Numbered from the stretch's first letter, positions 1 through 7,878 are shown. The stretch is 26,326 bases of DNA from DASQWC01 sp035640475 (GCA_035640475.1 DASQWC010000208.1:1-26326); one strand, 5' to 3'. Made by a program: numbers and translations. The notes: a model not told the origin generated them from the letters alone.

Positions 1-839
1 AGTCCCGCCTCGACCGCCTGCGCCGGATCCTCGAGCAGGAAGTGCGGCGGCGTATGGTCGCCGAGCGAGGAGCGGAGGACGTCGCCGACCGAATCCTTCG
101 CGTTCCGCTCGAGGAGCGGGACTTCGCGACCATCACGTCCGATGAGGTGGCCGACGTCCGGCGAGCGGTCATCTCACTCGCTCGCCGGATGGCGACGCGG
201 CTGGCGAAGCTCAGAAAGCAGGGCCTGCGCGGGCGTCTCGACATGCGCAAGACATTCCGCAAGTCGCTGTCGACCGGCGGCGCGCTCGTCGACCCCCAGT
301 TCAAGGTGAAGTCGCGGTCGCGGCCTGACCTCGTGCTCATCTGCGACGTGTCGGGCTCGGTGGCCGCGTTTACGCGGTTTACGCTCCTTCTCGTCGCGTG
401 TCTACAGGTGCAATTCCCGCGCATCCGCTCGTTTCTGTTCATCGATACCGTCGACGAGGTCACGGAGACGCTCAAGGCGAGCGATCCGGCCGACGCGATC
501 CCGAAGGCGCTTCAGATCGCCAACGTCATCTGGCTCGACGGGCACTCCGACTACGGCCACTCGTTCAAGAAGTTTCACGAGAACTTCCTCGAAGCGGTGA
601 ACGATCGCTCGCACGTCATCGTGCTCGGCGACGCGCGGTCGAACTACCGCAACCCAGAAGCCTGGGTGCTCAAGGACATTCGCGATCAGGCCAAACGGGT
701 GTGGTGGCTGAACCCCGAGTCCCAGCAGCACTGGGACACCGGCGACTCGGTCATCTCCGCCTACGCGGAGCACTGCGACGCTGTGCACGAGTGTCGCAAC
801 CTGCGCCAGCTCGCGAGCTTTATCGAACGACTCGCATGA
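1..839 (+). CDS. VWA-domain protein, CoxE-like (5' end outside window)
   Basis: The frame is open from base 3, so the gene begins upstream; a GTG at 42 is only an internal codon. The visible part matches the VWA-containing CoxE-like family (related to the CO dehydrogenase accessory protein CoxE). A basic, helical N-terminal stretch is followed by a von Willebrand A domain with the metal-ion site motif DVSGS (about bases 346-360). Near the C-terminus GDARSNYR fits the family's usual GD.R.N segment, followed by the typical WWLNPES. CoxE-like proteins usually work with a MoxR/CoxD-type AAA ATPase encoded just upstream, which would lie outside this window. The stop codon sits inside a perfect inverted repeat (831-855). 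The exact target of this member is unknown. The family call is secure, the role is not. Confidence 0.85.
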   Translation, partial: SRLDRLRRILEQEVRRRMVAERGAEDVADRILRVPLEERDFATITSDEVADVRRAVISLARRMATRLAKLRKQGLRGRLDMRKTFRKSLSTGGALVDPQFKVKSRSRPDLVLICDVSGSVAAFTRFTLLLVACLQVQFPRIRSFLFIDTVDEVTETLKASDPADAIPKALQIANVIWLDGHSDYGHSFKKFHENFLEAVNDRSHVIVLGDARSNYRNPEAWVLKDIRDQAKRVWWLNPESQQHWDTGDSVISAYAEHCDAVHECRNLRQLASFIERLA

Positions 840-855
840 GCGCAGCTCATGCGAG
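831..855 (+). terminator. Perfect 10-bp inverted repeat over the VWA stop codon
   Basis: CTCGCATGAG (831-840) and CTCATGCGAG (846-855) are exact reverse complements with a 5-base loop. The TGA stop (837-839) lies in the left arm. No T-tract follows, so this could be a factor-dependent or weak terminator, or an mRNA-end stabiliser, rather than a classical intrinsic terminator. A second possible stem follows immediately: GGAGCGC (855-861) with GCGCTCC (880-886), ending 5 bases before the nadD ATG. Confidence 0.45.
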
Positions 856-891
856 GAGCGCGGGGGGTCCGGGGGCGCAGCGCTCCGATCG

Positions 892-1479
892 ATGACCCGA
901 ATCGGTTTGATGGGGGGGACGTTCGACCCCATTCATCACGGACATCTTCTGGCCGCCGAGGAGGCCCGTCACGCCTTCTCGCTCGACAAGGTGCTGTTCG
1001 TGCCGGCGGGCAATCCGTGGCAAAAGGATGACAAGGACGTCACGCCCGGCGAGCAGCGACTCGAGATGACGAAGCTCGCCACCGACGGAAATCCGTCGTT
1101 CGAGGTGTCTCGTCTCGAGCTCGACCGCGAAGGACCGACGTACACGATCGACACACTGCGCGCCGTGCGCGAGCAGCAGCCCGACGATGAGCTCTTCTTC
1201 ATTACGGGCGCCGATGCGATCTCGCAGATCCTGACGTGGAAGGACCCTTCGGATGTGCTGGATCTCGCGACGTTCGTTGCCGTGACGCGTCCCGGTCACC
1301 GGCTGGACGACGCGGGTTCACAGGGCGCCGGCGAGCGGATCGTCGTCCTCGAGATCCCGGCCCTGGCGATCTCGTCGACGGACATCAGACGCAGGGTGGC
1401 TGAGGGCCGGCCCATCCGCTACCTCGTCCCCGATGCCGTGGCCCGCTATATCGCCGATCACGGTCTGTACAAGACGTAA
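892..1479 (+). CDS. nadD: Nicotinate-nucleotide adenylyltransferase NadD
   Basis: Cytosolic enzyme that makes deamido-NAD from nicotinate mononucleotide and ATP, the adenylation step of NAD biosynthesis. The 195-residue length is typical. The N-terminus carries the nucleotidyltransferase motif GGTFDPIHHGHL (residues about 8-19), and ISSTDIRRR near the C-terminus is the second conserved nucleotide-binding motif. The ATG at 892 gives the normal short N-terminus (MTRIGLMGG). No clear Shine-Dalgarno sequence is visible, because the region before the ATG is taken up by a GC-rich possible hairpin (855-886). The gene sits just upstream of rsfS, as in many Gram-positive and actinobacterial genomes. 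Nothing is truncated. Confidence 0.96.
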   Translation: MTRIGLMGGTFDPIHHGHLLAAEEARHAFSLDKVLFVPAGNPWQKDDKDVTPGEQRLEMTKLATDGNPSFEVSRLELDREGPTYTIDTLRAVREQQPDDELFFITGADAISQILTWKDPSDVLDLATFVAVTRPGHRLDDAGSQGAGERIVVLEIPALAISSTDIRRRVAEGRPIRYLVPDAVARYIADHGLYKT

Positions 1480-1589
1480 GTTCCGCACGCCGCCGGTATC
1501 ATGCTGGTAGTGAGAAATCGGGCCGATGCGACCGTCTGCGCGTCGCCGCCTGCACGTCGTCCCCTTCTCCCGAGGTCCCTATCTCGTTC

Positions 1590-1964
1590 GTGAATCCCAT
1601 CGACTGGGTCGGCCGCGCCGTCGCCGCGGCCGGTGACAAAAAGGCCCGTGAGCTCGTCGTCCTCGACGTCGCCGACGTACTCGGCATCACCGACTACTTC
1701 CTGATCGCATCCGGATCCTCCGACCGTCAGGTGCGAACGATCGCGGAGGCCGTCGAGGAGAAGCTCAAGGAGGACGGCCTGCGGCCGCTTCGGTCGGAAG
1801 GGACGGCCGAGAGCGGGTGGATCCTCATCGACTACGGCGACTTCATCGTGCACGTCTTGACCGAGGAGATGCGGGCGTACTACGACCTCGAACGCCTGTG
1901 GAAGGATGCGCCGCGACCGGAGCTTCCGGAGCTCGTCGAAGCTCGTCAAGCGCTCGGCTCTTAG
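1590..1964 (+). CDS. rsfS: Ribosomal silencing factor RsfS
   Basis: A 124-residue RsfS/Iojap (DUF143) protein. It binds ribosomal protein uL14 on the 50S subunit and blocks subunit joining when nutrients are scarce. Diagnostic segments are VVLDVADV, ITDYFLIASGSSDRQV, WILIDYGDFIVHV and YYDLERLW, covering the whole family domain. The GTG at 1590 gives the canonical N-terminal length; its nearest purine-rich stretch (GAGG about 14 bases upstream) is too far to be a good ribosome site. The 110-bp gap after nadD holds a TATCAT -10-like hexamer (1497-1502) without a convincing -35. The stop overlaps the stop of the facing gene by 4 bp (1961-1964). Confidence 0.95.
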   Translation: MNPIDWVGRAVAAAGDKKARELVVLDVADVLGITDYFLIASGSSDRQVRTIAEAVEEKLKEDGLRPLRSEGTAESGWILIDYGDFIVHVLTEEMRAYYDLERLWKDAPRPELPELVEARQALGS

Positions 1965-3655
1965 TGGTGCGCCCACTCGATCTCGTCGAGGTACTTGTGT
2001 ACCTGCTGGATCGCCACCGATCCCTCGCCGGCGGCCGACGCGACGCGTTTCACTGAGCCCGACCGAACGTCGCCGACGGCGAACACGCCGGGCATCGTCG
2101 TCTCGAACATGTACGGCGGACGCTCGAGCTGCCACATCGGCGCCGTCGCCGTCGTCACGACGAATCCGTAGTCGTCGCGAGCGATGTCGTCGGGCAGCCA
2201 ATGCGTGTGCGGACGAGCTCCGATGAGAACGAACAAGGCGTCGGCCGGCACCGTTTCCGTCTCTCCACTCTGCTTGTTCTGAAGCGTGAGCGACTCGAGC
2301 CTGCCGTCACCAGAGCCGTCCACGATCTGGGTCTCGTAACGAATCTCGATGTTCGCTTTCGCGTCGATCTCGTCGATGAGGTACTTCGACATGCTCGCGG
2401 CGAGGGACGTCCCTCGGACGAGAATCGTCACGTTGCGCGCGTAGCGGGCAATGTGCACCGCCGCCTGTCCCGCGGAGTTGCCGCCTCCGACGACGAACGC
2501 CTCACCGCCCGTGAATCGCTCCGCCTCCGATGCGGAAGCGCCGTAGAACACGCCCGTGCCGCTGAGCTCTTCGAGGGCGGGGATTGCGAGGCGTTGGTAG
2601 TTCACGCCCATGGCCAGTACGACGGCTCCGACGGGAATGTCGGGATTGCTCGTCGAGCTCAGGTAGAGCCGTTCGTGCTCCCGGCGAAGGCCGTGGGCTT
2701 CGCACATGAGGAGGAAGGTCGTGCCGAAGACCCACGCCTGCTGGTAGGCGCGCTGCGCGAGCTCGGCTCCCGCGATGCCGCGCTGGAAGCCCAAGTAGTT
2801 CCGGATCTTCGAGCTCGCTCCGGCCTGCCCGCCGATCGACTCGCGTTCGATGACGATCGTGCGTAGTCCTTCAGAGGATGCATACACGGCTGCGGCCAGC
2901 CCGGCCGGACCGGCACCGATCACGGCCACATCGAACTCACGCGCACCGTGCAACTGTGTGAGGACGCCGTAGGCCTGCGCGATCTCGACATTCGACGGGT
3001 CGATGAGCACCCGCCCGTTTCGCTGTACAACCACCGGCTCAGACGAGTCCGCGCATCCCGCTTCGGCGAGGACGCGGCCTCCCTCAGCCGTGGTGCTCGC
3101 ATGGAACACGAAAGGAACGCTGTTGCGGGTCAGGAGCTGGCGAATCTCGTGACCGCGCGCCGATCCGGCATCGGCGACGACGGTGAACTCTCTGGGGACC
3201 GAGACGTCCGCGCCGACCCACTCGTGCAGGAACTCGGTGACGGCGCGATGGAAGAGCTCGTCTGCTGTGCGCCACGGCTTGAGCACGTAGTAGTCGATGT
3301 CGCCGAGCGCGATGCCTCGGCGCAGCGGGCGATTCGTGGCATCGATGGCCCACTCGCCCCAGGAGATCAGCAGCGCCCGCTTCGCGTGTGGGTGCAGCTC
3401 GCGGGCTCGCGTGAGCAGCTCGGCCCCCGTTCCGTCGGCGAGCCATTGGTCGGCGAGCACGAGCGCAACTCGCTCGCCGGCATCGTGCATACGCTCGAGC
3501 TCGCCGACGGCGGTCGCGAAGGCTCGGATCGGTACGACACGGTAGTCGCGCCCGTAGCGCTCGGAGAGCTCTCCCCCCAACAGGGCCACGGCGTCTGGGT
3601 CGTCGTCTACGGCGAGGATGACGGCGCGCTGGTCGGTCTGTTTCTGATCTGCCAT
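1961..3655 (-). CDS. Response-regulator receiver fused to thioredoxin-reductase-like FAD oxidoreductase
   Basis: A 564-residue three-part protein, a known fusion architecture often named fused response regulator/thioredoxin-disulfide reductase. Residues 1 to about 135 form a receiver domain with acidic residues D17-D19, phosphoacceptor D69, S98 and K126. A glutaredoxin/thioredoxin-fold-like linker follows (about 155-240). The rest is a class II pyridine-nucleotide oxidoreductase with an FAD Rossmann motif (VIGAGPAGLAAA), an NAD(P)H motif (VVGGGNSAGQAA) and a C-terminal FAD motif (GVFAVGDVR). The CxxC disulfide of true thioredoxin reductase is replaced by YGASASEAE, so activity on thioredoxin is doubtful. 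The ATG at 3655 is chosen because upstream residues are low-complexity and run into the divergent cyclase gene. Its start is 20 bp from that gene's start. Confidence 0.88.
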   Translation of the reverse strand: MADQKQTDQRAVILAVDDDPDAVALLGGELSERYGRDYRVVPIRAFATAVGELERMHDAGERVALVLADQWLADGTGAELLTRARELHPHAKRALLISWGEWAIDATNRPLRRGIALGDIDYYVLKPWRTADELFHRAVTEFLHEWVGADVSVPREFTVVADAGSARGHEIRQLLTRNSVPFVFHASTTAEGGRVLAEAGCADSSEPVVVQRNGRVLIDPSNVEIAQAYGVLTQLHGAREFDVAVIGAGPAGLAAAVYASSEGLRTIVIERESIGGQAGASSKIRNYLGFQRGIAGAELAQRAYQQAWVFGTTFLLMCEAHGLRREHERLYLSSTSNPDIPVGAVVLAMGVNYQRLAIPALEELSGTGVFYGASASEAERFTGGEAFVVGGGNSAGQAAVHIARYARNVTILVRGTSLAASMSKYLIDEIDAKANIEIRYETQIVDGSGDGRLESLTLQNKQSGETETVPADALFVLIGARPHTHWLPDDIARDDYGFVVTTATAPMWQLERPPYMFETTMPGVFAVGDVRSGSVKRVASAAGEGSVAIQQVHKYLDEIEWAHH

Positions 3656-3675
3656 GTGGTCCCGGTCGTGGAACA

Positions 3676-5646
3676 ATGCCCATGATGGCTGATATCGGAG
3701 AGCTTCTCGCCGCCGCCCGCGCAGCCGCAGAGCGGTACGCGTGGTCGGAGGCATTCGGGAGGTTCGGTGAGGCCGACGCGGTCGAGCCGCTCGGCCCGGA
3801 CGACCTCGAACTGATGGCCGAGTGCGCGTGGTGGATCGGCAAGATGCGCCACTGCATCGCGCTCCGTGAGCGGGCCCATGCGGCGTACCTGCAGGCCGGC
3901 AAAGCAAACAAAGCGGCCCGCGTGGCCATCGAGCTCGCGGACTCCCATACCGACTTGCTGGAACCTTCCGTCGCCTCGGCGTGGCTTCAGCGCGCGTCGA
4001 GGATCCTCGATAAGGAACCCGAGAGCATCGACCACGCCTGGCTCAAGATCGCGTATTCCATCCACGCTCGGCAGGTCGAAGGCGATCTTGTGAAGTCCAA
4101 CGCCCTCGCCGCGGAAGCCAACGAGATGGCCGCTCGCTACGGCGACAAGGATCTCTTCGCCCTCACGCTCGCCCTCCAGGGGACGGGAATGATCTTCCTC
4201 GAGCAGGACATCGACGGCGGGATGGCCATGATCGAGGAAGCGACAGTCGGCGCCGTGTCGGGTGAGCTCGGCCCGTACGCGACGGGCTGGATCTACTGCA
4301 TGATGATCACCGTCAGCGCGCACCTGGCCGATTGGCAGCGCGCCGGTCACTGGACCGAAGCAGCCAAGCGCTGGTGCGACAGGCAGGCCATCAACGGCTT
4401 TCCGGGCGTCTGCCGCGTCCACCGGGCCGAGATCATGCGTTTGCGCGGTTCGCTGTCCGAAGCCGAAGAGGAAGCGCGAACCGCCACGGTCGAGCTCGGC
4501 TCGTTCAACCTGTTCTTCTCGGCGCTCGCGTTCCGGGAGCTCGGCGATGTCCGGTTGCGCATGGGCGATCTCGAGGCGGCGGAGGACGCGTACCGGCAAG
4601 CAAACGAGATGGGTGTCTCACCGCAGCCGGGTCTTGCGCAGGCCCAGCTTCTCCGCGGGAAGCCGAAGGCGGCGGCGAGCTCGATGAAGCGTGCGCTCGG
4701 CGAAGGCATGCCGCCGCTCGAGCGCGCGAAGCTCCTACCGACGCAGCTCGAAGCCGCTCTGGCGCTCGGCGATATCGACACGGGACGCGCGGCTGCCGCG
4801 GAGCTTGCCGAGATCGCCGCGTCTCACAAGAGTCCCGCACTGGTCGCGACAGCCGAAGCGTCGGCGGCTGCCGTCGGGCTCATCGACGGTGACCTCCCGT
4901 CGGCCGAAGCATCGGCGAAGCGAGCCAGTCGCTTGTACAAGGAGACCGATCTTCCCTACGAAGCAGCGCGTGTGTCATTGACGCTCGGACAGATCTATGA
5001 AGCCGAAGGTGACACGGAGGCGGCGCAGTTCGAGATCAGCTCGGCCCTGTCGGCCTTCGAACGCATGGGCGCAGTTCCAGACGCCGACCGAGCTCGTGAC
5101 CTGCTCCGCTCCCTGACGCCGAGCAGCGAACCGATCGAACGCCGCGTCGCCAAGACCTTCCTCTTCTCGGACATCGTCAAGTCGACGAACCTCGTCGAAG
5201 CGATCGGCGACGAAGCCTGGTCCGATCTGCTGAAGTGGCACGACGACACGCTGCGCAAGCTGTTCGCCGAGCACGGCGGCGAGGAGGTCGTTCACACGGG
5301 GGACGGGTTCTTCATCGCCTTCGAGGACGCTCAGAACGCGGCCGCGTGCGCGGTCGCGATCCAGCGGTCGCTCGCCGACCACCGGCGGGCGCACGGTTTC
5401 TCGCCGCAGGTACGGATCGGATTGCACGCGACCGAGGCGGCCGAGGTCAAGGGCAACTACCACGGCAAGGGCGTCCACGAAGCCGCGCGCATCGGTGCGC
5501 TCGCCGAGGGGGCCGAAATCGTCGTGAGCGCGTCGACGCTCGACTGCCTGAGCTCGAAGTTGCCGGCGACCAACGAGCGAACGGTCGAGCTCAAAGGCGT
5601 CGCCGAGCCGGTTCGCGTCTTCTCTCTCGACTGGCGGAGCGGCTGA
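3676..5646 (+). CDS. TPR-repeat protein with C-terminal class III adenylate/guanylate cyclase domain
   Basis: A 656-residue protein. Roughly residues 1-485 are Ala/Glu/Arg-rich helical repeats of TPR type. Residues about 490-650 form a class III nucleotide cyclase domain. Metal-binding aspartates are visible in FSDIVKST (D499) and HTGDGFF (D543), and the transition-state arginine is R605 in HEAARI. The usual Asn of the NxxAR motif is His601. The position that often carries a purine-selecting Lys just before TGDG reads V539-H540, so ATP versus GTP use cannot be assigned. No membrane segment or DNA-binding domain is seen, so it is likely cytosolic, with the TPRs as a sensor or partner scaffold. 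ATGs at 3682 and 3685 are alternative starts; no Shine-Dalgarno sequence is evident. Confidence 0.87.
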   Translation: MPMMADIGELLAAARAAAERYAWSEAFGRFGEADAVEPLGPDDLELMAECAWWIGKMRHCIALRERAHAAYLQAGKANKAARVAIELADSHTDLLEPSVASAWLQRASRILDKEPESIDHAWLKIAYSIHARQVEGDLVKSNALAAEANEMAARYGDKDLFALTLALQGTGMIFLEQDIDGGMAMIEEATVGAVSGELGPYATGWIYCMMITVSAHLADWQRAGHWTEAAKRWCDRQAINGFPGVCRVHRAEIMRLRGSLSEAEEEARTATVELGSFNLFFSALAFRELGDVRLRMGDLEAAEDAYRQANEMGVSPQPGLAQAQLLRGKPKAAASSMKRALGEGMPPLERAKLLPTQLEAALALGDIDTGRAAAAELAEIAASHKSPALVATAEASAAAVGLIDGDLPSAEASAKRASRLYKETDLPYEAARVSLTLGQIYEAEGDTEAAQFEISSALSAFERMGAVPDADRARDLLRSLTPSSEPIERRVAKTFLFSDIVKSTNLVEAIGDEAWSDLLKWHDDTLRKLFAEHGGEEVVHTGDGFFIAFEDAQNAAACAVAIQRSLADHRRAHGFSPQVRIGLHATEAAEVKGNYHGKGVHEAARIGALAEGAEIVVSASTLDCLSSKLPATNERTVELKGVAEPVRVFSLDWRSG

Positions 5647-5647
5647 T

Positions 5648-6142
5648 CTAGTCTCGCTCCGGTTCCTTGCGTCGCGCTTGTCGCAGATGCCAGACGAAGA
5701 CCGGCGCCCCGACGCCGGCGGTAATGCCTCCCCGAATGCCACCGGCAAAACCGCTCTGGCGAGATATTTCTAAGTCTTCGGACTCACGCTCTTCTCTTTC
5801 GACCGGCGTTTCCTTGATCGGGTTGCCTTTGTCGTCGTAGGGAGGCTCCGAGTAGATGTACTCGTCGCCGGTCCGAGGAAACGCCGCCGTGACGAGTCCG
5901 CTGACGCCGCCGATCACGCCGGTCAGCGTGATCACGAGACCGATAACGGTCGCGAGGTAGTAGTAGATGAGCGGCAGCCAGCGCACGCTGCGCTCACCGT
6001 TTGACGCGCTCTTTCTGGTCGCCGCCACAACGATCAGGACGATAACACCGATTACTCCGACGACCAGGACGACCGGCACGAATCCGAGGAGCGCAAAAAG
6101 GAAGTCGGGTGGGGGCCCGCGGTCCTCGAGGATACGAATCAA
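5648..6142 (-). CDS. Small membrane protein of unknown function
   Basis: Not recognised with confidence. A TTG at 6142 gives 164 residues. The open frame could extend to 6220, but that would cover the tRNA gene, so the longer form is rejected. A GGCAGG about 10 bases before the TTG may be the ribosome site. Two strongly hydrophobic segments lie in the N-terminal half: FALLGFVPVVLVVGVIGVIV, and a second beginning LIYYYLATVIGLVITLTGV. A charged loop follows with DEYIYSEPPYDDKG and a Glu/Arg-rich stretch, then a glycine-rich third possible helix (GGIRGGITAGVGAPVF) and a basic tail. The second segment faintly resembles DUF5671-type membrane proteins; this is only an impression. It lies 36 bp downstream of tRNA-Ala on the same strand and may share its transcript. 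Its stop is 1 bp from the cyclase stop. Confidence 0.6.
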   Translation of the reverse strand: MIRILEDRGPPPDFLFALLGFVPVVLVVGVIGVIVLIVVAATRKSASNGERSVRWLPLIYYYLATVIGLVITLTGVIGGVSGLVTAAFPRTGDEYIYSEPPYDDKGNPIKETPVEREERESEDLEISRQSGFAGGIRGGITAGVGAPVFVWHLRQARRKEPERD

Positions 6143-6178
6143 ATGAGGCGTGCCTGCCGCTCGGTGTCGAATGCAGTG

Positions 6179-6251
6179 TGGAGCCGAGGGGATTCGAACC
6201 CCTGGCCTCCTGGATGCCATCCAGGCGCTCTACCAACTGAGCTACGGCCCC
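6179..6251 (-). tRNA. tRNA-Ala (anticodon GGC)
   Basis: Full cloverleaf on the minus strand, 73 nt without CCA. The acceptor stem GGGGCCG/CGGCTCC contains the G3:U70 wobble pair that identifies alanine tRNAs. The D-arm is GCTCAGTTGGTAGAGC. The anticodon stem CCTGG/CCAGG encloses loop ATGGCAT, giving anticodon GGC, and the T-arm has the GGTTCGAATCC pattern. The discriminator base is A, and the genome continues CAC, so the 3' CCA must be added after transcription. Confidence 0.97.
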
Positions 6252-6261
6252 GGAATCCGCG

Positions 6262-6267
6262 AGTATA
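6262..6267 (-). promoter_or_regulatory. -10 box of tRNA-Ala
   Basis: On the minus strand the hexamer reads TATACT (5 of 6 matches to TATAAT) and lies 10 bases before the tRNA 5' end, which predicts a very short precursor leader. No good -35 hexamer is visible; TTAGCT at about 16 bp is the nearest candidate. Confidence 0.55.
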
Positions 6268-6301
6268 GCGCGGGGTTCTACCTAGCTAAGGTGATGCTCA
6301 C

Positions 6302-7018
6302 GTGAGTCAAGCGAAACGGATTCTCGTCGTCAGTGCGCATCCGGACGACATCGAGTTCGCATGCGCAGGCTCGGTCGCGACGTGGGTCGACGACGGCGCG
6401 GACGTCACGTACTGCATCGTCACGGACGGCTCGACGGGCACCGCAGACCCCGAGCTCGCCGGCGCCCCGCTCGCGGAGATCAGGCGCGAGGAATCGCTGC
6501 AGGCCGCGAAGATCGTCGGGGTCGACGATGTTTTGTTCCTCGGGTACCGGGACGGCTACGTCGAGCCGACCCTCGATCTGCGTCGCGACATCGCGCGGAT
6601 CTTTCGATCGGTCAAGCCCGAGCGAATGATCGTCATGGATCCTGCTTCGCTACCGGGCGCCTGGTTCGTGAACCATCCGGATCACCGCGCCGTCGGGCAG
6701 ACCGCGCTCGACGTGACCGTCACGGCCGGTACGACGCCGGGACACTTTCCCGAGCTTCTCGAAGAGGGTCTCGAGCCGTGGAGGGGACTGCACGAGATCT
6801 ACGTGGCCGGACCGGGCGGCGGTGAGTTCGCCGTCGACATCACGACCGGCATCGATCGGAAGATCGAGGCGCTCCGAGCGCACGTGTCACAAGTCGGCGA
6901 GTGGGACGTCGCACCGATGTTGCGCGGCTGGGCGAAGCAGAACGGGTCGGAGCACGGCTACGAGTACGCGGAGCTGTTCCACGTCCTCGGGACCATGGAA
7001 GCCAGACGCGAAAGCTAG
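6302..7018 (+). CDS. PIG-L family N-deacetylase (LmbE-like)
   Basis: A 238-residue zinc-dependent N-acetyl-glucosaminyl deacetylase-family protein. Zinc ligands are H13 and D16 in SAHPDDIEF and H128 in NHPDHRAVG. The aspartate of AHPDD (D15) is the usual catalytic base. Actinobacterial relatives include MshB and Mca of the mycothiol pathway, and BshB in bacillithiol producers; the sequence alone does not decide among these or a sugar-lipid substrate. The GTG at 6302 is well supported by AAGGTGAT (6288-6295), an excellent match to the anti-Shine-Dalgarno, 6 bases upstream. No signal peptide is seen, so it is probably cytosolic. Its stop overlaps the panB stop by 4 bp (CTAG, 7015-7018). Confidence 0.9.
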   Translation: MSQAKRILVVSAHPDDIEFACAGSVATWVDDGADVTYCIVTDGSTGTADPELAGAPLAEIRREESLQAAKIVGVDDVLFLGYRDGYVEPTLDLRRDIARIFRSVKPERMIVMDPASLPGAWFVNHPDHRAVGQTALDVTVTAGTTPGHFPELLEEGLEPWRGLHEIYVAGPGGGEFAVDITTGIDRKIEALRAHVSQVGEWDVAPMLRGWAKQNGSEHGYEYAELFHVLGTMEARRES

Positions 7019-7806
7019 CTGTACTCGTGCTCGGGGGCCGGGTAGACGCCCTCGGCGACTTCCTTCGCGAACATCTGGACCGCCTGCGTCACCTGCGTCG
7101 CGAGATCCGCGTAGCGCTTGACGAAACGCGGCGACGGACCGGGCGTCATGCCGAGCAGATCGTGCAGCACGAGCACTTGTGCGCTGGTGTCCGGGCCGGC
7201 GCCGATGCCGATGGTCGGGATCTCCAGCGCTTCGGTCGCGCGTCGTCCGACGTCGCTCGGCACGCACTCCAGGACGACCGCGAAGGCGCCGGCGTCCTCG
7301 AGCCGCTTGGCGTTGTCGACGAGCACGTCGCCCGCGCTTCCGCGTCCTTGCACCTTGAACCCACCGATCGCATTCACAAACTGCGGCGTGAGGCCGAGGT
7401 GTCCCATCGTCGGGATGCCTCGCTCTGTGAGTGCCCGGACGACCTCAATCGCAGGCCCGGCCCCCTCGAGCTTGACCGCGTGCATGCCGACGCGCAGGAA
7501 CGCCGTCGCGTTGGTGACGGCGTCCTCGGTGGAGCTCTGGTAGCTGCCCCACGGCAAGTCGCCGACGAGCAACGCGTCGCGCGCCCCGCGCGCCACGGCT
7601 CGGGCGTGGTGGAGCATGTCGTCGATCGTCACCTGAAGCGTCGTCGGGTAGCCGAGCAAGACGTTGGAGACGGAGTCGCCGACGAGCAGCAGCGGGATCC
7701 CCGCCTCGTCGAGAATGCGCGCACTGAGGGCGTCGTAGGCGGTCACCATGACGAACTTCTGGCCGCGCGCTTTCCACTCGCGGAGGTGATGGATCGAAAC
7801 GGACAT
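7015..7806 (-). CDS. panB: 3-methyl-2-oxobutanoate hydroxymethyltransferase PanB
   Basis: First committed enzyme of pantothenate (coenzyme A) synthesis. It transfers a hydroxymethyl group from 5,10-methylene-THF to alpha-ketoisovalerate, giving ketopantoate. The 263-residue length is standard. Conserved segments are MVTAYDALSAR, LLLVGDSVSNVLLGY (the Mg-binding GDS), DLPWGSYQ, AVKLEGAG, GHLGLTPQ and LECVP. The ATG at 7806 is fixed by AAGGAGGA (plus-strand bases 7811-7818) 4 bases upstream; the open frame continues past it but the extra residues are not PanB-like. It stands alone, facing PIG-L and divergent from the P-loop gene. No panC or panD is in the window. Confidence 0.96.
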   Translation of the reverse strand: MSVSIHHLREWKARGQKFVMVTAYDALSARILDEAGIPLLLVGDSVSNVLLGYPTTLQVTIDDMLHHARAVARGARDALLVGDLPWGSYQSSTEDAVTNATAFLRVGMHAVKLEGAGPAIEVVRALTERGIPTMGHLGLTPQFVNAIGGFKVQGRGSAGDVLVDNAKRLEDAGAFAVVLECVPSDVGRRATEALEIPTIGIGAGPDTSAQVLVLHDLLGMTPGPSPRFVKRYADLATQVTQAVQMFAKEVAEGVYPAPEHEYS

Positions 7807-7878
7807 GCACTCCTCCTTCCTCGAGGCCACTCGACGGGTCCCCTGGAACGGATTCATCATGCCACGTCGCCGGATCGG

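Noticed and set aside
1501..1593. A 30-codon frame between nadD and rsfS whose TGA overlaps the rsfS GTG
   Set aside because: The composition is Arg/Pro/Ser-rich like out-of-frame high-GC sequence, there is no ribosome site, and a -10-like box overlaps its ATG; the GTGA junction alone is weak support.
3656..3907. N-terminal extension of the reductase fusion to 3907
   Set aside because: The extra 84 residues are Arg/Pro-rich, unlike any receiver domain, and run antisense through the cyclase coding sequence; the ATG at 3655 gives the normal family length.
6143..6220. N-terminal extension of the small membrane protein to 6220
   Set aside because: It would translate through the tRNA-Ala gene; the tRNA is certain, so the start must lie downstream of it.
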